A stretch of DNA of 64,000 nt from Bacteroidota bacterium (GTDB taxonomy: Bacteria > Bacteroidota > Ignavibacteria > UBA10030 > SZUA-254), in assembly GCA_036522515.1 (NCBI GenBank), contig DATDFQ010000006.1, forward strand, positions 1 to 64,000, given 5' to 3'. Positions 18,205 to 27,394 of this stretch are shown piece by piece (the stretch's first letter is position 1; the number at the start of each line of letters is the position of its first letter). A program made the translations under genes and the position numbers. Under the pieces are notes generated by a model. That model ran no database searches. It was not told the DNA's origin and was given only the letters and a program-made list of their open reading frames with translations.

Positions 18205-19646
18205 CCGGCCCCGGGAGGTTGTCTGTAGAGTGTGACGATCATCCCCATATGCGCCTCTCCGGGAAAGCGGCGCTCGGCCCCCTTCGAGAAATGTCCGTCC
18301 ATATACGTCCGGATCCCGTTCGGAACGTCGAGAGAAACATACACGAAGGCGGCGGCGGTATCGACCAGTTCCCCGAGGGGGTTGTCGAGGTAGGCCTCGT
18401 CGACCTGCCGGGCCGCTCCGTGATAATAGTAATTCAGAAGAGGGGCGAACGACCGGGGACGGATCAGGATCCCGGCCCCCGATCGGGCCAGGCTGTCGGC
18501 ATAGACCGCCACGTCACGGACGTTCGATTTGGACCAGGAGTAATACCGGTACGATCCCATCGCGCCCGCCGCGAGCAGGAGAGCGGGAAGAAGGAGGACC
18601 CGGCCCCGGAAGATCCGGCTCGTCGAGAGTGCTCCGATCGCGACGCAAAAAAGCGGGAAGGCGATCACGGTATACCGGTACCAAAGGAATACTTCCGGTT
18701 TCACGTAGGAGATAAGATAGGGGATGAGCAGCGTGCCTCCCAGGCACGCCAGCATCACCCGCAGGTTGGTGCTTTCCGGGTTGCGAAACCACGAGACGGC
18801 CGCCGCGGCGACGAATGCGATCGCGGACGCGACGCCGGCGGTCCTCTCGACCGGCCCTCCGTCGAAGACGGAGGATGCCATCCTGAAATAGGTCCCCGAG
18901 TAGGCGCCCGCGAGCCAGAGGGGCTCCCTCCAGCCCGGCGATTCGACCCAAAACCATTCCGACGGTGAGCCGCCGCCGGACTGGTGCATGAGGGTCGGGA
19001 CTTCGGGTAGATACAGAATCACGATGGCGATCCAGCTCAGGAGGAGCCCCTTGCTGGCCGCATAGAGGGAGCCCCGCTGCAGCCCCGCGTAGACCACATG
19101 CGAAGCCAGGACGAAGATCCCCCAGTGATGCGTATAAAGAAGCGCGAGAGAGCTGACCGCGTAGATGAGCCCTGAACCGGTATTGCGGGCGGTCAGGAGC
19201 TTCGGAAATGAGCAACAACTGGTCAGGGCGAGGCAGGCTGCCAGCGCGTAGGGCCGTCCTTCCTGCGAGTATGCGAGATGGAAGGGGGCCACCAGGCAAA
19301 GCGCTCCGGAGACGAGGCCTGCCGCCATACCGAACATCCCTGAGCACCACCAGAAGACAAGGCCGACTGTCAACGAACCGGCGGCGGCGGAGATCAGCCG
19401 CAACGCCCATGCGGACGGTCCGAATGCCGAAAGCGCAAAGTGGAGGAGGTAGAAAAAGAGAGGGGGATGATGATACTGCGCGGCCAGCGACGATTGTATC
19501 GCGGAAACGGGGGCCGTCGCGACCTCGAGCGAAAACATCTCGTCATTCCAGAGGGGCTGGTTCTCGAGGTGAAAAAACCGGAGCCCGGCTCCCGCCGCGA
19601 CGAACGCGCATGCGATCAGGACGCGTCGCGACGCATCTCCCCCCAT
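18198..19646 (-). CDS. GT39/ArnT-like membrane glycosyltransferase
   Basis: A 482-residue polytopic membrane protein. The first periplasmic loop has the GT-C signature 'PLWNDEMFSLEVA' (Asp-Glu at about residue 36), followed by 'QYHHPPLFFYLLH' (about 56-68), the classical order of the PMT/ArnT family. Such enzymes use polyprenyl-phosphate sugars to glycosylate lipid, protein or polymer on the periplasmic side. The ATG used here (19646) shares its first base with the stop of the upstream barrel gene (TGATG); a TTG at 19649 is an alternative. It converges on the DPM1-like gene with a 7-bp overlap. The acceptor is unknown. Confidence 0.82.
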   Translation of the reverse strand: MGGDASRRVLIACAFVAAGAGLRFFHLENQPLWNDEMFSLEVATAPVSAIQSSLAAQYHHPPLFFYLLHFALSAFGPSAWALRLISAAAGSLTVGLVFWWCSGMFGMAAGLVSGALCLVAPFHLAYSQEGRPYALAACLALTSCCSFPKLLTARNTGSGLIYAVSSLALLYTHHWGIFVLASHVVYAGLQRGSLYAASKGLLLSWIAIVILYLPEVPTLMHQSGGGSPSEWFWVESPGWREPLWLAGAYSGTYFRMASSVFDGGPVERTAGVASAIAFVAAAAVSWFRNPESTNLRVMLACLGGTLLIPYLISYVKPEVFLWYRYTVIAFPLFCVAIGALSTSRIFRGRVLLLPALLLAAGAMGSYRYYSWSKSNVRDVAVYADSLARSGAGILIRPRSFAPLLNYYYHGAARQVDEAYLDNPLGELVDTAAAFVYVSLDVPNGIRTYMDGHFSKGAERRFPGEAHMGMIVTLYRQPPGAGQ

Positions 19647-20998
19647 CAAAACTCGAATGAAATTCCGAGAAGGATCACGCTCTTGTCGAACGCATAGTAG
19701 GGCGCGTTGGAATCGTTCCGCACGTGGTGAAACTCTGCTTCGGGAGTCAGAACCTTCCCTGGTCCGAGGGAAATGGGGAGCGCGAGCGTGAGGTCGGTCT
19801 CATAGCGGCGGTCGTCCCGGTGGCTCGCGAGCGTGAGAGAATCCGCGAGGTCCATGGCGGGAGCTCCATAGCGCTTGCGCTGGTAGAGCTGCCTGGCGCT
19901 TAACCTGAGGCCGAGGGGAAGCCGCTGATTGAGCTGAAGCGAAAAGCCGTCCGCGGTGTACGCGAAGTGGTCGTCGAAGATTTCATCGTCGCCCGCGAAG
20001 AGCCCGGTTGCGCCCCGATCGCCCGGGGCTCCGCCCAATTGCGCCGGAAGAATGCGAGCCGCCGCCGAGGGCGCCCCATACCGGATGTAGCCGGCCGTCA
20101 CCTCGGAGCCGCTGTCGATGGTCTGCTTCCAGGTCGCCGAGAGGGTAAACTGGTCCACCGAGGGAGTGGTGAAGACGAAGGTGCTTTCACGCACGCCGCC
20201 GTTTCCAAGCCCGAACCCCTTGCCGTGACCGGAGGAATTCCTGAAGCGGACGGTGTCGGTGAAGGTGGAAGACCCCGTGTAATTCTTGAACGCGTACGCG
20301 GGCGTCACGGCGATCCACGATCCCTTGAGGAGATCGGATCCGATCGTCAATCCGGCGATATGCTGCATGTTCGATATTGCGGAGACGTTCGGATAGACGT
20401 GAACCGAGAATACGTAGGACGGTCTGAGGCTGAACCGGGGCCCAACCGGCTGCCGGACCGACGCCAGCGCATCGACAGTCCAGTTGTCATGGACGATCGG
20501 GTTTCCGAAGGGGGTCGGAATGTCCCTGTCAAATTGGGAGCCCCCCATCACGTTGAAGAAGAGGTACCGGTCGGAGCTATCGGAGTGGACGGTCGGGCCC
20601 CCTCCGGGCGCCCTGGCGCCCGAGAGGAGCCGTAGAGAGTCTGTCGGCTCATCCGAGGAATCCGCCTCGGATTCTTCCTCTTCATCAGCGTTCTCGATAT
20701 GATAGAGGGCGCTGAAGGAAAGGAGGTGGACATGATAGTTCCTTGCGGGGAGATCCCGGAAGAACTGGCCGGCGCCTTCATAGGAGGCGGTCAGCGACGC
20801 CTGATCGAAGTCCCAGTCCTGCGTCACCTGGAGCTGGGCCTGCGTGATCTGATCGGAAGTCGGGAGATAGATATCAAAAATGTTCTCGTCGTAGAGGCTC
20901 GAGGTCCCGACGGTGAAGGTCTGCCCCTGCGAGGAGAGAGGGAGCAGGACGGCGAAGACAAGAGGGGTGAGCAGGAGCCGGTGGACACGGGCCGCCAT
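19646..20998 (-). CDS. Putative outer-membrane beta-barrel protein
   Basis: A 450-residue protein with a signal peptide ending near 'LSSQGQ'. Long runs of alternating hydrophobic/polar residues follow, punctuated by Asp/Gly/Ser loops, and the C-terminus is aromatic (ends 'LLGISFEF' with terminal Phe), as expected of an outer-membrane barrel. A highly acidic loop lies near residues 110-125 ('DEEEESEADSSDEPTD'). No named family is recognised with confidence; DUF3570-type barrels are one possibility. It is translationally coupled to the GT39-like gene and has its own promoter-like sequence. Next to a polymerase/deacetylase cluster, an export porin or modification-associated barrel is a reasonable guess but unproven. 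Confidence 0.7.
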   Translation of the reverse strand: MAARVHRLLLTPLVFAVLLPLSSQGQTFTVGTSSLYDENIFDIYLPTSDQITQAQLQVTQDWDFDQASLTASYEGAGQFFRDLPARNYHVHLLSFSALYHIENADEEEESEADSSDEPTDSLRLLSGARAPGGGPTVHSDSSDRYLFFNVMGGSQFDRDIPTPFGNPIVHDNWTVDALASVRQPVGPRFSLRPSYVFSVHVYPNVSAISNMQHIAGLTIGSDLLKGSWIAVTPAYAFKNYTGSSTFTDTVRFRNSSGHGKGFGLGNGGVRESTFVFTTPSVDQFTLSATWKQTIDSGSEVTAGYIRYGAPSAAARILPAQLGGAPGDRGATGLFAGDDEIFDDHFAYTADGFSLQLNQRLPLGLRLSARQLYQRKRYGAPAMDLADSLTLASHRDDRRYETDLTLALPISLGPGKVLTPEAEFHHVRNDSNAPYYAFDKSVILLGISFEF

Positions 20999-21061
20999 CT
21001 GTTTCAGAATTTAATGTTGTGGGGAATCAAATCGTTTCTTTTGCCGTTCCGCTCTGAATCG

Positions 21062-21090
21062 ATGATACTCAATTCGGCGGAAAAAGGCAA
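21062..21090 (-). promoter_or_regulatory. Predicted promoter for the barrel-GT39 pair
   Basis: The minus strand reads TTGCCT, 17 bp, TATCAT, giving a leader of about 57 nt before the ATG at 20998. Confidence 0.5.
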
Positions 21091-21111
21091 CAGTCTCCCA
21101 AGTACGTCTCG

Positions 21112-21214
21112 TTCCGCCGCTCTGCGGCGGAATGCATATTGGGACGCTCTGCGTCCCCTCATGGTTGCGGCGCAGAGCGCCGCGGTCTGCGTTCCCACGC
21201 AGAGCGTGGGAACG
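21112..21214. repeat. Cluster of four palindromes, CGC-TCT/AGA-GCG family
   Basis: Four hairpins lie in a row in the 340-bp divergent intergenic region 20999-21339. They are TTCCGCCGC-TCT-GCGGCGGAA (21112-21132), GGGACGC-TCT-GCGTCCC (21141-21157), GCGGCGC-AGA-GCGCCGC (21167-21183) and CGTTCCCACGC-AGA-GCGTGGGAACG (21190-21214). All share a CGC-3nt-GCG core while the outer stem bases differ and remain paired. None is followed by a T-run, so they do not look like terminators. Confidence 0.85.
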
Positions 21215-21242
21215 AGTCGGGAAGGTTCAACCTGCTCACGAT

Positions 21243-21270
21243 TTGATTTCTATCCTAATTATTCTAAATT
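21243..21270 (+). promoter_or_regulatory. Possible promoter of the glucan phosphorylase gene
   Basis: The sequence reads TTGATT, 16 bp, TAAATT (or TTTGAT with 17 bp), about 65 nt upstream of the TTG start. It is weaker than the other promoters in this window. Confidence 0.3.
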
Positions 21271-21339
21271 CATACTCTCCGTATCGGACGAAAGACCCGG
21301 TTTCTCCGGAATTATTCCATTAACCTTGAAGGACGAGAG

Positions 21340-23469
21340 TTGAACAAAGCAAGGAATGAGAGCGCTGCGCTCATCACGCGGCTCCACGCGCTCTCGCATA
21401 ATCTCTGGTGGAGTTGGAATCCGCGTGCGCAGCAGATCTTCGAAGAACTCTCACCGCTTATCTGGGAATCGAGCAATCACAATCCTGTCGCTGTCCTGGC
21501 GCAGTTCTCCGACTCCGAGCTTTCCGCCCATCTCGGCGATCCCGATTTTCTGCGGCGCCTGACTCCGGTCCTGGGCAGTTTCGAGGAGTACATGAAGAAA
21601 AGCCCCCGCTGGGAGGGAGCGCCCCACCTTCCAAAAGGTCAACCCGCAATCGCCTATTTCTGCGCGGAATTCGGCATTCATGAGTGCCTTCCGTTCTATT
21701 CGGGGGGCCTCGGCGTGCTCGCCGGAGACCACGTCAAATCCTCCAGCGACCTCGGGCTTCCTCTGATCGGAGTAGGCCTGTTTTACCGACAAGGATATTT
21801 TCAGCAGCATATCGATCCGGGGGGGAACCAGCAGGAAAGCTATCCGACGACGGACCCCGCCGTGATCCCGGTGGAACTTGTCAGGGGAGAGGACGGCGAG
21901 CGTCTTCTTTCGAGCGTCACGATCGGGGCGAGCATCGTCCACTTCCAGGCCTGGAGTATCAGCGTGGGGAGATGCCTCGTCTATCTTCTCGACACGGATG
22001 TGCCCGAAAACCCCGAGCATTTCCGCGGTCTGACCGCGCTCGCGTACGGCGGCGACATGAACACGAGAATCCGGCAGGAAATCCTCCTCGGAATCGGAGG
22101 AGTCCGGCTCGTGCGGGTGCTCGGGCTTAAGCCTTCGATTTTTCACATGAACGAAGGGCATGCGGCGTTCCTCACACTGGAGCTCCTGCGGGAGGAACTC
22201 TCGAAGGGGAAGAGCAAGGAAAAAGCCGAGCTTGCGGTGAAGGATTTATGCATCTTCACGACCCATACGCCGGTGCCCGCGGGGCATGACCGATTTCCGG
22301 CGGACCTCGTCGAATTCACTCTCCGGCCCTACCTCGAAGGCATGAACATGACCGTGGCGGATCTCATGGAATACGGGAATGTGCCGAAGGCGGAGCATAA
22401 AAACGAGTTCACGATGACGATCCTCGGGCTGAGGCTTTCCCGGGCAGCGAACGCGGTGAGCAGGAAGCACACTGAGATCTCCCGGATCATGTGGAAGGAC
22501 CTGACCCCGGGGAAGGATCCTTCGAAGGTGCCCATCGGATCGGTCACCAACGGCGTTCACGTCACCAGCTGGGCGGGCAAGACCTGCTGGGAATTCTGGG
22601 ACAGGCACAACTCGCACAGATGGAAGGAGCATTTCAGCGACCCGAAATTCTGGCACCATGTGACGGATCCTGAGGTTGTCTCCGACGAGGAGCTATGGGC
22701 GCTCCGGTATTCGTTGCGCCGCGAGCTGATCGAATTCGTCCGGACGAGGGCCCGCCAGCAGCATGCGTTCGGCGGGGCGAGCGGGGAGGAAGCCGTCTAC
22801 CGTCTCCTCTCTTTCGATGCGCTCACCCTCGGCTACGCGCGGCGTTTCGCGCCCTACAAGCGCGCGCCGTTGATTTTTTCGGACCTGTCGCGGTCCCTGC
22901 AGCTCTTCAACGACCTTAAACGCCCCGTGCAGATTATTTATGCGGGGAAGGCGCATCCCCGCGACGGGGAGGGGAAGGAGTTCCTCAGGAGAATCATCGA
23001 GGTCACGCGCGGCAATTCATTCTTCGGGAAGGTCATCTTCCTGGAGAATTACGACATGAACGTCGCCCGGCGCCTCGTCTCCGGATGCGACGTATGGCTG
23101 AACACGCCGCGCCGGCCGCTGGAGGCGAGCGGCACAAGCGGCCAGAAGATAGCGATCAACGGCGGGCTTCATCTGAGCATTCTCGACGGGTGGTGGGCTG
23201 AGGCGTACAACGGAAGGAACGGGTGGGCGATCGGCGGCTCGGCGGACGACCATGCCCCTCCGGAGGAGGTCGACCGGCGCGACGCCGAGTCGCTCTACGA
23301 GACCCTGACCAACGATGTCATTCCGCTTTTTTATGACCGCGACCGGAGTGGGATTCCGAGGAAGTGGATCGCCCGCATTCGAAACACGATGCGCTCGATC
23401 ATACCGAAGTACAACACGGACCGGATGGTGGGGGAATACGCCGAAAGGATGTACTTCCCGCACCGGTAA
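21340..23469 (+). CDS. glgP: Alpha-glucan phosphorylase (DUF3417-type)
   Basis: A 709-residue cytoplasmic phosphorylase that releases glucose-1-phosphate from alpha-1,4-glucans. The N-terminal DUF3417 region ('LWWSWNPRAQQIFEEL', about residues 22-37) marks the archaeal/thermophile-like subfamily. Further on are 'FHMNEGHAAFLTLELL' (about 267-282), 'THTPVPAGHDRF' and the pyridoxal-phosphate site 'EASGTSGQKIAINGG' with Lys near residue 602. It is somewhat shorter than the 800-850 residues common in this subfamily, but all motifs are present. The start is TTG at 21340, preceded by AAGGACGAG. No signal peptide, so it should act on oligosaccharides delivered by the ABC system or on stored glycogen. 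It converges with the GH31 gene across a palindrome cluster. Confidence 0.92.
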   Translation: MNKARNESAALITRLHALSHNLWWSWNPRAQQIFEELSPLIWESSNHNPVAVLAQFSDSELSAHLGDPDFLRRLTPVLGSFEEYMKKSPRWEGAPHLPKGQPAIAYFCAEFGIHECLPFYSGGLGVLAGDHVKSSSDLGLPLIGVGLFYRQGYFQQHIDPGGNQQESYPTTDPAVIPVELVRGEDGERLLSSVTIGASIVHFQAWSISVGRCLVYLLDTDVPENPEHFRGLTALAYGGDMNTRIRQEILLGIGGVRLVRVLGLKPSIFHMNEGHAAFLTLELLREELSKGKSKEKAELAVKDLCIFTTHTPVPAGHDRFPADLVEFTLRPYLEGMNMTVADLMEYGNVPKAEHKNEFTMTILGLRLSRAANAVSRKHTEISRIMWKDLTPGKDPSKVPIGSVTNGVHVTSWAGKTCWEFWDRHNSHRWKEHFSDPKFWHHVTDPEVVSDEELWALRYSLRRELIEFVRTRARQQHAFGGASGEEAVYRLLSFDALTLGYARRFAPYKRAPLIFSDLSRSLQLFNDLKRPVQIIYAGKAHPRDGEGKEFLRRIIEVTRGNSFFGKVIFLENYDMNVARRLVSGCDVWLNTPRRPLEASGTSGQKIAINGGLHLSILDGWWAEAYNGRNGWAIGGSADDHAPPEEVDRRDAESLYETLTNDVIPLFYDRDRSGIPRKWIARIRNTMRSIIPKYNTDRMVGEYAERMYFPHR

Positions 23470-23470
23470 C

Positions 23471-23560
23471 CGCGACCTGAAGGTCGCGTGTAGCTTAACG
23501 CAGGCTAAAGCCTGCGCCTGCCAAGCCCGAAGGATCGGTAGGCGCGACCTTCAGGTCGCG
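23471..23560. repeat. Palindrome trio between convergent genes (TTCA/TGAA-loop family)
   Basis: Three hairpins: CGCGACC-TGAA-GGTCGCG (23471-23488), CGCAGGC-TAAA-GCCTGCG (23499-23516) and CGCGACC-TTCA-GGTCGCG (23543-23560). The first and third are the same stem in opposite orientation, a BIME-like arrangement of REP elements. They sit in the 107-bp gap between the convergent phosphorylase and GH31 genes and may stabilise or end both messages. No T-run is seen. Confidence 0.8.
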
Positions 23561-23576
23561 TGCCCTTTGACGCAGC

Positions 23577-26028
23577 CTACCGCGCGCTAATGCGCATCTC
23601 GCCGAGAGTATCCTCACAACGGACCGTTAGAATTTTTCCCTTCCGGTCGTAAGACCAGCCTGTCTGCTCCCGCGAGGGTTTGGATCCTTTTAGTTTCGGA
23701 ACGTCCACTCCGTCGACCGCTACCGATCCCGGCGGCGAAGCCACCGCGTGAAATTCGACCGCGAGCCTCCTGGGGGGAGGGCGGTAGGAACCCTCGGGAG
23801 CCGAAAGGACAAGCTCATGCAGAGCGCTGTCGGAGCGGGCGGCCATCGCCCTCAGGCAGTACTGCCCCGACTGGTAGTCGAAAGAGATCCCGTCGTCCTC
23901 GTACATCGTGCTGAGCGATGCCGGGGAGGGAAAGACCTGTAGCGTGAGCGGATCGACAGGCGCTTCGTCGGAGTACTGCACCGGCTGCTGCGCCGGGATG
24001 ATCGACCCCGCTTTCACGAAGAGGGGGATCCTGTCGATCGGCGCTTCGACCCGCGCCATCCCGGGGCCGGCGTATCTCTCGCCGGTCCAATAATCATACC
24101 AGACACCGGAAGGAAGCCGCACGTCCCGTTTCGTCGCCCCGGGCCAGAGGACGGGAGCGACAAGGAACGCGTCTCCGAACAGGAAGTCCCGCTCATCCCA
24201 CATCGTATTCTTGTCGCCCGGGTAGTCGAAGAAGAGAGGGCGCATCAGGGGGATTCCGGTTTTCGAAGCCTGGTAGAATTGCGAGTAAATATACGGGAGG
24301 AGTTTGTAGCGCAGCTCGATCGATTTCCTGTTGATCTTCTCGTAGGCATTGCCGTAGGACCATGGCTCCTGATCGGGGGTGCCTTTTTCGGTGTGCGTCC
24401 GCATGAGCGGAGTAAAGACTCCCAGCTGCAACCAGCGCGCGTAAAGCTCTCCACCCGGCGCGCCGACAAACCCCCCAATATCCGTTCCCACGAACGGCTG
24501 TCCGGAAATGCTAAGGTTCAGGCACATCGGCACCGCCAGTTCGAGATGTTCCCAGGAACTGATGTTGTCGCCTGTCCATGCCGCCGCATACCGGTGTCCC
24601 CCGGCATAGCTCGCCCTGGTGAGAACGAAGGGCCGCTCGTTGGGCCGGAGTTTGAGCAAACCCTCACGAGTCCCGCGCGCCATCTGCATTCCATAGACGT
24701 TGTGATTCTTCCTGTGATCGCTCGGGACGCCGTCGCCGTCATGGAGGACGCTGAGATCGAAGGTCTTGGTCGGGACGTCGAAGACGGCGGGTTCGTTCAT
24801 GTCGTTCCAGAATCCCTTGATCCCTGTCTCGGCCAGCCCCTTATAAAGCGTCCCCCACCATTCGCGGGTCTTGCGGCTCGTGAAATCGGGAAAGACGCAG
24901 GTCCCGGGCCAGACCCTTCCGGTGAAATAGTTCCCACCGGGATATTTCACGAAGTGGTTTCCCCTGATTCCGTCGTCGTAAACAGGGTACCCCGCCTCCT
25001 GCTTGATTCCGGGGTCAATGATCGTGACGATCTTGAAACCGTCCTCGGCGAGGTCCCCTGCCATTTTTTTCGGATCCGGGAAACGGTTCGTGTCCCACGT
25101 AAAGCACCTGTATCCGTCCATGTAGTCGATGTCCAGGTAGATGACATCGCAGGGGATTTTCTTGCTCCGAAACGTCGATGCGATCTCCCTCACACGCGAT
25201 TCGGGGTAATAGCTGTAGCGGCATTGCTGGTAGGCGATCGCCCATTTCGGCGGCAGAGGCATCGTGCCGGTGAGACGGGAAAACTTCCGGAGCACTTCGG
25301 CGGGTGTCGGACCGTAGATGAAGTAGTAGTTGAGCTCCCCGCCGAGGGCCCCGAACGAGTACTGGTCCGGGTTCTCCTTCCCCATGTTGAAGTAGGTGAA
25401 ATAGGTGTTGTCGAAGAAGATTCCGTACGCCGTTCCGTTGCGGATTCCGTAAAAGAAGGGGATCGACTCGTAGAGCGGGTCCGTGTCCGCGTGATAAGCG
25501 GGGATGTCGGAATTCCACATCGACATCGATTTCCACTTCTTCCCGAGGGGGCCGGCTTTTTCGCCGAATCCGAAATAGGACTCATCTGCCGGCATTCTCT
25601 TCCAGCAAGCTTTCTCGTTCCCCGACCAGCCCATCCCCTTCGCCGGGTCGTCCTCATTGAGGAGGGTTCCCGCGGAATCGTAAAATGAAATGCGGCAGGG
25701 CGAGCGTTCCACCCGGACTTTCAGCCGGGAGGTGGCGAGTTCGACCGCGTGGGGGGTTTCCCTGAGCGTGAAACGGGAGTCGCCGGGATTCCGGTCGACC
25801 ACGGACCATGAGCTGTCGGGGGAGAAGTTCCCGTCCGGCGACATTCGGATGCGAACGATATCGGGGGCGAGTACCGCGAGGAGGATTTTCGCAGGGTCCG
25901 CGGAAATCAGGAGCCCGTGCACCGCGGAGTCGACGCCGGTGACCGGGCCGATCGATCTCCACTGAGACCGGGCCGGCTGCGGGAGGACAAGGGGAGCCGT
26001 GGCCATTGCGATCAGGATCAGGCCGCGC

Positions 26029-26039
<11 letters not shown>
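23577..26039 (-). CDS. Secreted glycoside hydrolase family 31 alpha-glucosidase/alpha-xylosidase
   Basis: A protein of about 820 residues with an N-terminal galactose-mutarotase-like beta domain, a GH31 (beta/alpha)8 barrel and C-terminal beta domains. The nucleophile Asp is in 'GFWNDMNEP' (about residue 408), the acid/base Asp in '[13 protein letters not shown]' (about 488), and '[16 protein letters not shown]' is present. GH31 enzymes remove terminal alpha-linked glucose or xylose. I use the TTG at 26039 because it yields a proper signal peptide ([20 protein letters not shown]), implying a periplasmic or surface enzyme. ATG 26006 is the next choice; the open frame to 26210 lies inside malK and is rejected. 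It overlaps the 3' end of the upstream ATPase gene by 11 bp, so the two form an operon. Confidence 0.88.
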
Positions 26040-27129
<1,090 letters not shown>

Positions 27130-27168
27130 GGGGCGGGGTGGCAATTGTGGGGGTGAAAATCTTCCGCC

Positions 27169-27197
27169 AATATACGGAGTCTCCGGGGCAATCTCAA
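27169..27197 (-). promoter_or_regulatory. Predicted promoter of the malK-GH31 operon
   Basis: The minus strand reads TTGAGA, 17 bp, TATATT; the leader to the ATG at 27129 would be about 33 nt. Confidence 0.5.
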
Positions 27198-27229
27198 CCC
27201 CGGGGCGGAATCCGGCAGTGTCCCATTTT

Positions 27230-27306
27230 GTCATCCTGAGCGAAGCGAAGGATCTCGCAGAACGGAAAGATGAGATCCTTCGGTCGCTACGCTCCCTCAG
27301 GATGAC
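27230..27306. repeat. 77-bp inverted-repeat element, copy B
   Basis: It starts GTCATCCTGAGCGAAGCGAA and ends with the matching CTCAGGATGAC, so the two ends pair into a long imperfect hairpin. It is nearly the reverse complement of the 77-bp element at 36720-36796 and the same length. It lies between the divergent malK and histidine-kinase genes. Confidence 0.9.
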
Positions 27307-27358
27307 ATATTCGTTGAAAGCGAGTCACGAGCCCGAATCCGGTGAGCTCCGGATGGGT

Positions 27359-27387
27359 TTGAAATTCTGTACCTGAAAACGTACTTT
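27359..27387 (+). promoter_or_regulatory. Predicted promoter of the histidine-kinase/response-regulator operon
   Basis: The sequence reads TTGAAA, 17 bp, TACTTT. Transcription would begin near 27394, at or next to the GTG at 27395, suggesting a leaderless message. Confidence 0.5.
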
Positions 27388-27394
27388 GTCCGGA

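Noticed and set aside
21112..21214. Terminators for the flanking genes
   Set aside because: The region lies between divergent starts, not after gene ends, and no T-run follows any hairpin.
24279..25688. 469-codon plus-strand frame opposite the GH31 gene
   Set aside because: GH31 active-site motifs are on the minus strand; the plus-strand product shows no family features.
27130..27234. N-terminal extension of the MalK-type ATPase
   Set aside because: The extension is unlike the family, and a promoter-like sequence lies inside it; the ATG at 27129 gives the expected N-terminus.
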